NCBI GenBank assembly: GCA_027919835.1
Contig: JANVFP010000032.1
Span: 496,001 to 560,000 of the forward strand
Direction of reading: 5' to 3'
Length of the DNA: 64,000 nucleotides
Origin: Lentinula raphanica
Lineage: Eukaryota; Basidiomycota; Agaricomycetes; Agaricales; Omphalotaceae
In this document: one piece after another, positions 10,889 through 21,490 of the stretch
Position numbering within the stretch: the first letter of the stretch is position 1
How the letters are laid out: each line of letters opens with the position of its first letter
Made by a program: the position numbers and the translations under genes
The notes under the pieces: generated by a model
Told to the model about the DNA's origin: nothing
Database searches by the model: none
What the model saw: only the letters and a program-made list of their open reading frames with translations

Positions 10889-12802
10889 ATGACCAGCTCC
10901 AGAAGCGTCGCAGAGAGAGTAGAAAGCGCTCTTCAAGGGCCTAAATCTCTGGCTGGTACAAAGCATACTCTGGACTCTACCCAACCTGCTTCAAACCCAT
11001 GTTTTAGACGTGGCTATCTTTGGTCTTCTTCTAGTTCTTATTGTAATATCATTCCTCCTAGTATCACATCTACAATGACTGCACCTCCTCTACCTTCACC
11101 TCCTGAACATCTCTTGAACAATCCTCAAATTGATGCTACCTTGCAATCTATGTCTAGTTACATCAAAGTTGAAACCCCATTCAATGTGGATTGCTTGGAA
11201 CTCCTCCTATCTTCTCATCCTAACTAACCCTTTGTTGCTTCTGTCATTCGTTCATTAAGAGAAGGGTTCTGGCCTTTCTATGAAGCAGAGTGGGAAGAAG
11301 AGTGCAAACAGAAAGTGGACAACTATGTGACTGAATCAGAGGACATTGCTGTGCTTAGAGGCCAGAGAGATCAAGAGGTAGCTGCTGGGAGGTGGTCAGA
11401 AGCACTACCAGAAGACTTTGTACTATTGCCTGGCATGAAGGTTTCCCCTATGTTTGTAGTCTGGCAGAAGGGGAAAGCCAGAGTTGTGATGGACCAAACT
11501 GCATCAGGTCTTAATGATGATATCCCTAGAGAAGAGGCCAAAGTCAGATATGATGACATGCACACTTTTGGCCAGGTGCTCAATGATGTTATCAAAGAGC
11601 ACCCTAATGAGGAGCTTGTTCTGTTCAAAAGTGATGTTGCCAAAGCTTTCCTCAATCTCCCTGCTCATCCTCTCTGGCAACTTTGTCAAGTTGTTTCTGT
11701 GGATGGAAGATTTCACATTGTTAGAAGATTAGTGTTTGGAACTAGAACCTCTCCTCACTGTTGGTGCTCTGTATCAGCACTCCTTTGTTGGTTTGGGACT
11801 GAGAAGCTAGGAATCCCTAATCTACATGTCTACATGGATGATTTCTTTGGATGGGACTTCAAGAGGAATCTGATCATCTTTCATGGCAAGAAGTATCCCA
11901 AGAGACAAGTACAGCTTCTAGTCTTTTGGGACATGATTGACTGCCCCTATGAAGACAGAAAACAAGACTGGGGAGTCTGGCTCTTAATCATTGGCTTCTT
12001 GACAGATATCATGAAAGGCTTTATCTCTTTGACTGAGGAATCCATAGATGGCCTTGTAGAAGCCATACACACATTCCTCTCATCTCCCAATTGCAAAGCT
12101 GCACTCAGAGACTGGCAGCACCTCACAGGTTCTTTGAACTGGTCACTCAATGTTCTTCCATGGGCCAGGCCTGCTCTCACAGAAATGTATCGCAAGATGA
12201 GTGGCAAGACACTTCAATTTCGTCACATCCCTATCAATGGTGAAGTGCATAGAGACCTGACTTGGTTCTCTGACATGCTCAAATCTGCCATTGAGATAAG
12301 ATTTGTAGATGCCCAAGCATGGAGTGACAGTGAAGCAGACTTTGTGTGCTGGACTGATGCAAGCAACATAGGCCTCTCCTTTGTCTATGCTAGCAATGGG
12401 TTTTGCTATCAAGTGCAGCCAACTCCTGACAGCCCCATTGTTGATATCTTCTTCAGGGAGCTACTAGCTATTCTATCTGGCCTTCATGATATTGCTTCAA
12501 AACCTAGTCCACCCAAGAGAGCTCTCTTCTTTTCAGACAGTCTAGACTCCGTTCAAGTGCTCAGCTCTCTTGCAGTCAAAGAATCATCACATAACTCCAT
12601 CCTTCTTGCTATTGCTGGTATAGTTCTCAAGACGGGTATTGACATCAGAGTTCGTCATATTCCTGGCAAGGACAACATCAAGGCAGACCTTCTATCTAGA
12701 CTTTTACTGGATGACTTCAAGCTCCAGTTCCCCTCCTACCGCGTCCGCACTTTTGAGCCTCCAAGAGAGCTACTGCTGGTGCGATGGAGAGAGTCCTTTT
12801 AG
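10889..12802 (+). pseudogene. DIRS pol (RT-RNase H), copy 2, one nonsense codon
   Basis: Starts at the same ATG as copy 1 (MTSSRSV). The frame is continuous to 12802 except for TAA at 11225-11227 (HPN*PFVASV), probably from CAA. RT motifs: SDVAKAFLNLP near 11630, RTSPHC near 11746, HVYMDDFFG near 11825. RNase H: TDASNIG near 12355, FFRELLAI near 12450, SDSLDS near 12535, HIPGKDN/ADLLSR near 12656-12705. This is the best preserved DIRS polymerase in the window. The end overlaps the recombinase start (ATG 12784) in another frame. Confidence 0.85.
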
Positions 12803-13477
12803 AGGCCATGGGTGAGCAGAGGAAAAGACAGGGGCGCTCTGCTCACTCTCCTATGGACTTGAACAAGTTAGATAACTTGGTGTTATTCCTTCAAGCCCAT
12901 GCATGCCATTGAAAAGTCTACCAAACAGAACTATACTATAGGTGCTAGGGATTACATCCATTTCTGCACATCACACAAACTTGATCTGGATCCTACTCCA
13001 TCCACACTCTTCAGATACATTGCCTACACATCCAGACATATTGCTTCTGGACCCAAATATCTCTCTGGTGCTTGTCACTTTCTGAAACAACTCTATCCTC
13101 ACTTTGATGAATCTCGTGCTCATGCTCGGGTTCAAGCTACAATCAGAGGATCGAAGAAAGTTAGAGCTGATCCAGTCAAGAGGAAACCTCCTCTTCAAAT
13201 TAGAGATGTTCACGAGTGGCAAGTGTTGACAAGTACTCATGAGTTTATTCGTACTCGTGACTTGCAAGTCAAGTGTTTTATTTATATGAGTGTACTCATG
13301 GTACGAGTGTATACTCGAGTCACGATCATCAAAATGTATTGACAAGTACTTGTGCATTTTAGTCGTGAGTATTCTCCTGTACTCGTGAGTACTATTAACT
13401 CTGCACATGACTTTTCTCAGTGGCTATGTGCCTATTATAATTTTTTGTGTTAGAGTCACAGCCACTGCCTATTATAA

Positions 13478-15491
13478 CACTTTAGGCAACCACCAAAAGG
13501 TATCATATTAGATAGGACAAGACCTGAAAATCCCCTATCTAACATGCTGAAAATCCCCGGGAATTCCCCAATGGGATGTCCCACTCAACTGGGATGTCCC
13601 AGGTGGGATGTCCCTATGGCCTGGGAGGTCCCAGGTGGGATGTCCCTATGACTTGGGAGGTCCCAGGTGGGATGTCCCTATGGCCTGGGAGGTCCCATGT
13701 GGGATGTCCCCATGGCCTGGGATGTCCCATGTGGGATGTCCCCATGGCCTGGGATATCTTGTTCCTCATGTCTGGGATATCCCTTCACCTGGTATGTCTC
13801 TTTAGCTGGCATATCTCTCTGACCTGTTCATGTACTCAATGCTGATTACATAACCTATTAATCTTGAATGAAAAACTTAGAACTGTGGCATAGTGTGTTA
13901 TACTCAATATACACAACTATCACTAGGTAAACACTCAATACACTCAATATACTCATTATAACCATGATACACATATAACAATGAGTTTTGGGCGCTTATG
14001 GGCGCTTATTTTGCGTTTTTTGACTTGAAATGCATGAATACCACACTCAATAATTTTTGTGTGGGCTTTATATTGTGTCAGGCTGTTGTCTATATCATAC
14101 TCCCTTAGACACAATTCGGACAACTCAAAAATATAGCCTGTAGGGCAGGATATATCATGATCTTTTATACTTTAGCAGTGTTTTATGAAAATGACAATGC
14201 ATATATCCATGTAATGCAGGGACATTGAAGCTGTCTCATGGGGAGAGCACTCCTACAGCTTACTGACAGTATTTTTACATGATTCAGATACTCACAATGA
14301 CCATTGAACTCTCTTAGATACATCTACATGTTTCATGTATACTAGTGATATGTAGACTTGCATGCAACTACAGATGTCATATTCAATGACTCCAATTGTG
14401 AATCTCTCAGCTGTATGACATAGAGTAAGCATAGGCTAGGCTGTAGAATGGATCTTTTGATGACCCAGTAGTGGTTTGACTTTATAACATGGGTGTATGC
14501 ATTGTGATTTGAACAATGCACTGTTAAATCACAAAAGATCATGAAATAGCCTGCCCCACAGGCTGTATTTTTGAGTTCTCCGAATTGTTTCTAAGGGAGT
14601 ATGATATAGACAACAGCCTGACACAATATAAAGCCCACATAAAAATTATTGAGTGTGGTATTCATGCATTTCAAGTCAAAAAACACAGAATAAGCGCCCA
14701 TAAGCGCCCAAAACTTGTTGTTATATGTGTATCATGGTATAACAATGTTCCAACCATACTTACTTATGAAGTACTGTGTGCAATGAATGTCATGAGTGAT
14801 AACACTGCTCTGAATTTCTGCCTGTTCTCTGTACAGTCAAGTGTACCAATGTATCTTTTCTGCAAGTGTTTTACCTATGATGGATGTTGAGTGTGTTAAT
14901 TATATCACACAGTGATAACTGTTCCAAATTCTTTCATTATTAAATATAATGAGTATATTGAGTGTATTGAGTGTGTACCTAGTGATAGTTGTGTATATTG
15001 AGTATAACACACTATGCCACAGTTCTAAGTTTTTCATTCAAGATTAATAGGTTATGTAATCAGCATTGAGTACATGAACAGGTCAGAGAGATATGCCAGC
15101 TAAAGAGACATACCAGGTGAAGGGATATCCCAGACATGAGGAACAAGATATCCCAGGCCATAGGGACATCCCACATGGGACATCCCAGGTCATGGGGACA
15201 TCCCACATGGGACCTCCCAGGCCATAGGGACATCCCACCTGGGACCTCCCAAGTCATAGGGACATCCCACCTGGGACCTTCCAAGTCATAGGGACATCCC
15301 ACCTGGGACCTTCCAAGTCATAGGGACATCCCACCTGGGACCTCCCAAGCCATAGGGACATCCCACCTGGGACATCCCAGTTGAGTGGGACATCCCATTG
15401 GGGAATTCCCGGGGATTTTCAGCATGTTAGATAGGGGATTTTCAGGTCTTGTCCTATCTAATATGATACCTTTTGGTGGTTGCCTAAAGTG
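13478..15491. mobile_element. giant palindrome P1
   Basis: 2014 bp. Ends CACTTTAGGCAACCACCAAA and its complement, with a perfect 8-bp duplication TATTATAA (13470-13477, 15492-15499) of hAT MITE sequence that is uninterrupted at 49250. Outer arms are arrays of GGGATGTCCC/GGGAGGTCCC dyads in a 32-34-bp period (13573-13760 and 15110-15400). The inner part is the 720-bp core at 13990-14709. The right inner arm has about 190 bp more than the left. No protein-coding gene. Confidence 0.88.
13990..14709. repeat. palindrome core in P1
   Basis: Starts GGGCGCTTATGGGCGCTTAT and ends with the complement. It folds on itself except for an apical loop of about 250 bp (roughly 14220-14470). The loop is in the opposite orientation to those in P2, P3 and P4. 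Confidence 0.85.
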
Positions 15492-15552
15492 TATTATAAT
15501 TATTAAGAGAAAAGAAGTAATATAGTCTAACATATGTCATATGTAAGAAAAT

Positions 15553-15643
15553 GTGAATGGTGAAGTGGTTAAAGATGCTGACTCTGGACTAAGGTCAGCC
15601 TTCCTTTAACTTCCTTCAGAGTTCAATTCCCCCTCATGGCAAC
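15553..15643 (+). ncRNA. tRNA-Ser-like pseudogene / Pol III promoter inside hAT MITE
   Basis: Resembles a eukaryotic tRNA-Ser: A-box-like GTGAAGTGGTTAAAG, a GCTGAC/GTCAGC stem at the anticodon arm, a long variable region, and a B-box-like GAGTTCAATTCCC. The acceptor stem does not pair and position 33 is wrong, so it is not a working tRNA. The same unit is in the other hAT MITEs (49113-49203 and 53268-53358, minus), where A-box bases GGCGC are closer to tRNA-Ser. It could act as an internal Pol III promoter, as in SINEs. Confidence 0.4.
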
Positions 15644-16660
15644 TTTGTATAACAATGAATCTGTACATTGTTCTTGCTTTGAAGCATGTTAATATATGTT
15701 TCAGTACTGTATATTTATCAAAAGCTATGAAAATTAAGGTAACGAGTATTAAAACACTTGAGTATATTTTTTAATACTCGAGTCTTTCCTTTATATACTC
15801 GAGTAGACACACGAGTTATGATTTGAATAATTTACTGTGAATATTCGTGGCACTCGCACTTGAGTGTCTGTTACTTAGAGACACTTGAGTACAGACTCGA
15901 GTCACAGTTGCTGATTTTGAGTGATGAATATTCGTGTCACGAGAGGCAAGTACACTCGAGTGTGCACCCGTGAGCACCTCTACTTCAAATTTCTCATATC
16001 CAACTCTTTTATGACTCTCGTCATCTCTCTTATGATGATCTTCTGTTTGCAACTCTCATGAGCTGTGGCTTCTATGGCTGTCACCGCATTGGTGAACTTA
16101 CTGTTCCTAATCAGCAAGATCTGCGTGACTGGCGTAAGGTGATCAAGCGGGCCTCTCTCAAGTTTGAGAATGGCAGAGCTGGTTACCACTTGCCTTATCA
16201 CAAGAGTGATCCTTTTTACCATGGAACAGATATTCTCCAAAGTCAACAAGCAGTGGCTAGTCCTGTGTCTCTCCTTAAGGAATACTGTACTATCAGGGAC
16301 AAACTACATGGAGCCAGGCCTGCATTGTTCCTCTGTGAAGATGGAACACTCCCCACTAGATCCAGGTTTGAATTTAGGTTCTTTGCTTATGTTGGTAAAG
16401 AGTTTGGTGGACATTCCCTCAGAGCTGGTGGTGCAACCTTTTATGCCAGACTTGGTCTTTCTGAATCCGTGATTATGGCTTTAGGACGTTGGTCTTCTAC
16501 AGCTTGGAAAATATATATCAGAGACAATCCTACAGTAAGGGCAGAACTACAACTAGCTTCACTCTACTATTGTAACACCATCCAATCTGATACACAACCA
16601 TTTAACTCGCGTCTCATTCACATTTCCTTTCACCACCATCCACCCCTCAACAACATCTCA

Positions 16661-16762
16661 TAGCAATTATAGCCCTCCATGATCTGCTCTGAATGTTATA
16701 GGCTTTGGCCCAGTGTTGGCTAACTCTTACTTCCTGTCCCACCTGAGTGCAAAAGGCAGAGG
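16661..16762 (+). repeat. DIRS block B, copy 2 end
   Basis: Third occurrence of the 3' block (see 1022-1123). It ends GGCAGAGG at 16762 and is joined directly to the leader block of a reverse-strand copy, forming a tail-to-tail junction. Confidence 0.65.
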
Positions 16763-17228
16763 AGGTGAAGACCTTCATGTACCTACCTATTGTGATGAAT
16801 AGTGCACTATAATTGCTGGGAGATGATCTGTTGTTTGCAGAGGCCTGCAGAAAGGCTCCCTACCCTTGGAATCTGCCTTCATGTCAAGGAATGTGACGAA
16901 CTCTGATGTCAATACCAGTCTTGAGAACTATACCAGCAATAGCTAAGAGGATGGAGTTGTATGATGATTCTTTGACTGCAAGGGAGCTGAGAACTTGAAC
17001 AGAATCCAGACTGTCTGAGAAGAAGAGATCTCTCTTTGGTGGACTATGTTTGGAAGCAATATGATGGAGTCCTGATAGAATAGCTAGAAGCTCCCTGAAG
17101 AAGATGTCAACTATTGGACTGCCAGGAGTTGGATGCACTTGATAACAAAACCCATTGCTGGCATAAACAAAGGACAGTCCTATATTGCTAACATCAGTCC
17201 AGCACACAAAGTCTGCTTCACTATGACA

Positions 17229-17452
17229 CATCAGGAAAAATCTATCTAGGCCCAGGTTGCCTGAAGACACCCCCAAAATTCCAGGCAGTTTAAAGTCTTT
17301 GAAATGATTTTCAGTCAACCTTATGTCTTCAGGCTTACCTGAGTTGCTTTGAAAATCTTTGGAAATCTTTGAGAATCTCTGGGAAGCCTGGGAAGCCTGA
17401 GCTTTTGGGGGGTGTCTCTAGGCTCTCTGGGCTCAAGGTATTTTTCCTGATG
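17229..17452. mobile_element. CATCAGG-family MITE a
   Basis: 224 bp with terminal inverted repeats CATCAGGAAAAAT ... ATTTTTCCTGATG and inner CCCCCA/TGGGGGG boxes. A CA duplication flanks it inside DIRS RNase H. It differs from the copy at 57122-57345 by a single base. Non-coding. Confidence 0.82.
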
Positions 17453-18354
17453 CACCATGCTTGGACATCTACAAATCATATCCCAATGACAGACTTGAGC
17501 ATGTCAGAGAACCAACTCAAGTCTCTATGCACTTCACCATTGATAGGGATGTGACAAAATTGAAGTGTCTTGCCACTCATTTTGTGATACATTTCTGTGA
17601 GAGCAGGCCTGGCCCATGGAAGAACATTGAGTGACCAGTTCAAAGAACCTGTGAGGTGCTGCCAGTCTCTGAGTGCAGCTTTCCAATTGGGAGATGAAAG
17701 GAATGTATGGATGGCTTCTACAAGTCCATCAATGGACTCTTGAGTCAAAGAAATAGAAAGTCTTGTTTTCTATCTTCATAGGGGCAGTCAATCATGTCCC
17801 AAATGACTAGAAGCTGTACTTGTCTCTTGGGATACTTCTTTCTTGCCATGAAAGGTGATCAGATTTCTTTTGAAGTCCCAGCCAAAGAAATCATCCATGT
17901 ACACATATAGATTAGGGATTCCTAGCTTCTCAGTTCCAAACCAACATAGAAGTGCAGATACAGAGCACCAACAGCGAGGAGAGGTTCTAGTTCCAAAGAC
18001 CAGTCTCCTAACAATATGAAATCTTTCTTTGACAGATACAACTTGGCACAGTTGCCAGAGAGGATGGGCGGGGAGATTGAGGAAAGCTTTAGCTACATCA
18101 CTCTTGAATAGCACAAGCTCCTCATTAGGGTGCTCTTTGATAACATCATTGAGCACCTGGCCAAAAGTGTGCATGTCATCATATTTGACTTTGGCCTTCT
18201 CTCTAGGGATACGACAGGGAGAGAGGGTCAGAGAAAGGCTAAGCAGCCAAAAGTGATACAACAGGGTCCAGATTTCTCTCAGCAGCAAATAGATTCTTGA
18301 GCTCCCAAGTTTTCTGCACATGAGCAGGAAGAGATGTAGGCTCTGACAGATGGG

Positions 18355-18608
18355 CATCAGCAAAATCTGTTTTGACAAATGTGCTTTGAGAGCCTCCAAA
18401 GACATCCCCCATTTCCTAGAGAAATAAAAGAGCTCTCCAAGACTTGAGGGGCTTTGAAAGACTTTGAAAGACTTTCAGAGATCCAGAAGAGCTCTCAGAG
18501 TAACTAAAAGAAACCTAGAGACTCTAGAGATTTTGAGAGCAATTTTTAGTTCTCTAGAGAATGGGGGGTATCTTTGAAGACTCTCAAGCAGAAGTGAATT
18601 TCCTGATG
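18355..18608. mobile_element. CATCAGG-family MITE b
   Basis: 254 bp, ends CATCAGCAAAATCTG and ATTTCCTGATG, GG duplicated on both sides (18353-18354, 18609-18610) inside DIRS gag. Alignment with the uninterrupted gag gives exactly two extra bases. The centre has repeated CTTTGAAAGA motifs. Confidence 0.75.
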
Positions 18609-18787
18609 GGCCAAGTGAGGAGCAGCCTCAAGGAGTGAAGCAGGGAAGCATTGAAGCAGTAAGAGCAGGTTTGACAGGAGAGGCCAGAAGCCTAGCCGCT
18701 TGCATGCCAGCCCAAGCAGCCTCATTGACAGCATCCTTATAAGAGACAGCATTCTGATCTGCTGAAACAGCAGCCTCCTTCCCTTTG

Positions 18788-19029
18788 CATCAGGAAAAAA
18801 TATCTTATCCCTAGAGCATTTAAAGATACCCCCCAAATTTCAGGAACTTTTAAAGTAATCTATGGAGGCTTAGGTTTTTGAGGTTCTTTGAGGTTGCCTA
18901 GGTGTCTTTGGGGATCTTTCAGGAGCTTTAGACACTTTGAAGCTGGTTAGGCACTTTGAGGCTGTTCAAAGGGCCTAAGAAATGGGGGGTATCTTTGAAT
19001 GCCCTAAGCCTAAAACATTTTTCCTGATG
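18788..19029. mobile_element. CATCAGG-family MITE c
   Basis: 242 bp, ends CATCAGGAAAAAAT and ATTTTTCCTGATG, inside DIRS gag between the codons seen intact near 2005-2015. The exact duplication is unclear (TTG or two bases with a mutation). Confidence 0.75.
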
Positions 19030-19590
19030 CTTGAGTTTGTCTCTCTTAAACTGATTGGTCTCTCTCTCTGATGATCTGAGACACATAGTTTTAGGATACA
19101 ACAGAATCATTGGATGATATATCTCTAATAGTCCTAAAGGCTTCCATAGCATTGATCTCCTCATTTCTGAACTGTTCAACAACCTCCTGCAGAGTCCTGG
19201 CTTGTTCACTGACTGCCTGAAACTCCAGAGCTTGCCCAGGGTCATCAGAGAGCCTGGCAGCAAGGGAGAGAGGAGGTGACAAGTGGGGAGCAGCAGAGGA
19301 AGATGGAACATTAGAGGGATGAGGAGACACAGACCTGAAGTAGACATGAGCTCTACCCTGTTTAGAGGAGCTAGGAGCGCCCATGGAGTGCCCAGGAAGT
19401 GAGCTAGAGAGGACATGTTAGAGGACTTTTGAGAGAAAGGGAGCAACTTTGATCTGGTCTGATCTAGCCTGATCTGATCAGATACGGGATTGAGGCGAGT
19501 TTGTGCAGGATTGAGGGCTCTAGAGGCCTCAGAAGCAGTCTGATCTGCTCTGATCTTGGTGGATGGGGATTTGGGGAGAGTTTGAGCAAG

Positions 19591-19800
19591 ATCCAGGTGT
19601 TTGAAGAGCTTGGATAAGGCCTAATCAGCATGGATCTGGCTAGATTTGGAGTGCTGCCCTTACTGTAGAATTGTCTCTGATATATATTTTCCAAGATCCA
19701 GGTGTTTGAAGAGCTTGGATAAGGCCTAATCAGCATGGATCTGGCTAGATTTGGAGTGCTGCCCTTACTGTAGAATTGTCTCTGATATATATTTTCCAAG
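19591..19800. repeat. 105-bp tandem duplication at a DIRS-DIRS junction
   Basis: Two adjacent identical 105-bp units (19591-19695, 19696-19800). Each contains the end of a reverse-strand recombinase (CTGATATATATTTTCCAAG) plus upstream non-coding sequence. Between this and the gag start (19385) the DNA is rich in GATCTG-type words and has no recognisable gene. Confidence 0.75.
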
Positions 19801-20056
19801 CTGTAGAAGACCAACGTCCCAAGGCCATTATCACAGATTCTGAAAGACCAAGTCTGGCATAGAAGGTTGCACCACCAGCTCTGAGTGAATGTCCACCAAA
19901 CTCCTTACCAACATAAGCAAAGAACCTAGATTCAAACCAGGATCTAGTGGGGAGTGTTCCATCTTCACAGAGGAACAATGCAGGCCTGGCTCCATGTAGT
20001 TTGTTTCTGATAGTACAGTATTTCTGGAGTAGAGACACAGGACTGGCCACTGCTTT
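19801..20056 (-). pseudogene. DIRS tyrosine recombinase C-terminal fragment
   Basis: Minus-strand reading from 20056 gives VASPVSLLQKYC, then FCEDGTLPTRSWFE..., GGHSLRAGG (HxxR), ALGRWSSTAW and KIYIRDN with the catalytic Tyr. It is the 3' end of a fifth DIRS copy lying upstream of copy 4, so the minus-strand copies are also head to tail. It is cut at 20056/20057 by gypsy-1 gag. Confidence 0.8.
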
Positions 20057-21490
20057 CCGACCCATTCACTCTCACCAGTTCGTGTTCGAACTGAGGTCCA
20101 ACGTATTGCTGCCTCTCAGGAACCCGAGCGGTCATTCAGGCATCAATATTACACCCCAGAATCTGCTGGAATTCCAGTTCGAGCTGCACCAGGGCAGTCC
20201 ACGTTGGCTAACGAGTTGGAGCTGGCAGATGAAATTCCTCCTGTACAGAGAAGTCCTGCAGCACCTACTAGAGGCCAGGAACTCCTTGCAGATCTTGTTG
20301 CAACTGAACGTCGTGTCTCTCCTCCAAATCAACAATCAGTTAGCAATAGTTGTCCAAGGTATCACACACCTCCTACACCAGAAGTGTTCCATGAATACCT
20401 TGATTCTATGGAGCATCCTACCAATGATATCATGGATGTTTCCATTGATGAACCTCCTGATCGACGAGCACATAGACCACTGCTAGGTCACCCTATGGCA
20501 GAGTCTACTCCAGCAGCTCATGGAACAAATAGTCGTCAGTCCCCAACCTTCTGAACCTACTCAGAAGGTTACAGAGAAGTCATGAGTGAATCACCACCGA
20601 TACACCATACTAGTCCACGTGTAACCCCTGATACTCCAATCCTTTGCCTTGCTGCTCGCCAACAGGTTGATAATAGTGTTTCTCAAAATGCACTGTTAAA
20701 CCTAGTGGGCCCTGCCAGGAATCTATTGAATGCTTTAGGTTTCCACACTGGAGGTCGAACTAACATTGAAATACTGCGGTTGTTACAACGGATTGTACGG
20801 TTGACTGATGATGAAGTTACTCCTGAACTAATGCGTAACCTGCAACATGGCAACAATGTTCGTGATCTGGTAGAATTGGAGGAACGTACCCATCAATCAG
20901 GATTAGAAGATTTAATTGATAACCCTGAAATCTCATCATTTTATTCATCTCACTCCTCTGCACATACCCATGCATCTAATTCTGCATCTTCACATCAACA
21001 TGAAACCTATCACTGGGAAGATGATGTAGTGGAAGATTATGCTTCACTTCCAATTCATGGAGAACCACGAAGTCGGATCCGTCAGGGAACTCCATGGAAT
21101 CCAAGATACCAATATCCACAACGTCGGACCAATTCAGATGAATCAGAAATTCCCCGACCAAGCAATATTCCTTGTCGTCAAGTCTATGGAAGCAGTGGTT
21201 GGTATAGTCAATCAAATGAAGATGATGACTTTTTTACCTCCATTGAAATGGAAGAAGACTGGGATCCAGTGCCACCTTATCCAGGAAGAAGTCCAGCCGA
21301 TGTGGAAAAACAACTTGTTGCTATGAGGCGATATGAGCGGCGTACTCCCACAGTCATGTCACATACCTCATCCGGTCCTTGGAGTCGGGCTACATCTATC
21401 TCACATGGAACAAGGGGTCGCCAACCTCCAGTAACCATGGAAACAATTCCAGAGGGTCCAACTATTGAAAGTATGAACAGTGAAGTTCGC

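Larger units (their letters stand above)
13201..15982. mobile_element. hAT-type MITE (copy hAT1) with a palindrome nested inside
   Basis: Ends TAGAGATGTTCACGAG and (complement) TAGAGGTGCTCACGGG, with perfect 8-bp target duplications CTTCAAAT (13193-13200, 15983-15990). This is the hAT hallmark. Without the nested palindrome (13478-15491) the element is about 0.77 kb, matching the copies at 48774-49513 and 50901-53668. Both subterminal regions are packed with ACTCGAG/ACTCGTG-type heptamers. It encodes no protein. A tRNA-like stretch lies at 15553-15643. Confidence 0.9.
12784..16663 (+). pseudogene. DIRS tyrosine recombinase, split by a hAT MITE
   Basis: Starts at ATG 12784 in frame +1. An ATGC tandem duplication near 12899-12906 shifts the frame to +2. 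The N-terminal SAM-like part (KSTKQNYTIGARDYIHFC) runs to 13200. It resumes after the insertion at 15983 (8-bp CTTCAAAT duplication). Catalytic residues of the R-H-x-x-R-Y family follow: Arg in GCHRIGEL (about 16078), HSLR in GGHSLRAGG (about 16412), the GRW position and Tyr in KIYIRDN (about 16510). DIRS elements use this enzyme instead of a DDE integrase, so they leave no target duplication. Confidence 0.88.
5997..16762 (+). mobile_element. DIRS retrotransposon copy 2, interrupted by three insertions
   Basis: The most complete DIRS copy. Its gag (5997-6957), pol (10873-12802) and tyrosine recombinase (12784-13200 and 15983-16663) lie in one order and orientation once three insertions are removed: a small MITE (6013-6168), a PIF/Harbinger element (6960-10869) and a hAT MITE (13201-15982). 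The 5' leader and gag N-terminus are gone. The 3' block B ends at 16762, where it meets a reverse-strand DIRS copy tail to tail. All three genes carry lesions, so it is not autonomous. Confidence 0.85.
16884..19385 (-). pseudogene. DIRS gag-RT-RNase H remnant, copy 4
   Basis: Minus-strand pieces: Gag 19385-19030 (start MGAPSSSKQGRAH), 18787-18609 and 18352-18212; RT 18205-17760 with SDVAKAFLNLPAHP and a Y/VYMDD box near 17898; the RNase H linker 17750-17455; RNase H 17222-16884 with WTDVSN, FFRELL and SDSLDS. Frameshifts and MITE insertions break it at several points. No recombinase is attached. Confidence 0.8.
16763..19440 (-). mobile_element. DIRS retrotransposon copy 4 (reverse strand), internally deleted
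   Basis: Read on the minus strand: gag N-terminus (from about 19385), gag middle, RT, RNase H to RVRHIP (16884), then truncated leader block L (16885-16763). Gag is fused straight into RT at about 18210, deleting the gag finger and the first part of pol. Three CATCAGG MITEs split it. The order of truncated RNase H joined to block L mirrors copy 1. Confidence 0.8.

Noticed and set aside
13573..15400. CRISPR-like array in P1 (regular GGGATGTCCC units)
   Set aside because: No unique spacers; units are near-identical tandem repeats, the genome is eukaryotic, and no cas-like gene is present.
15553..15643. Functional tRNA-Ser gene
   Set aside because: Acceptor stem does not pair, the anticodon loop lacks U33 and the sequence is repeated in three MITEs. 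Listed only as tRNA-like.
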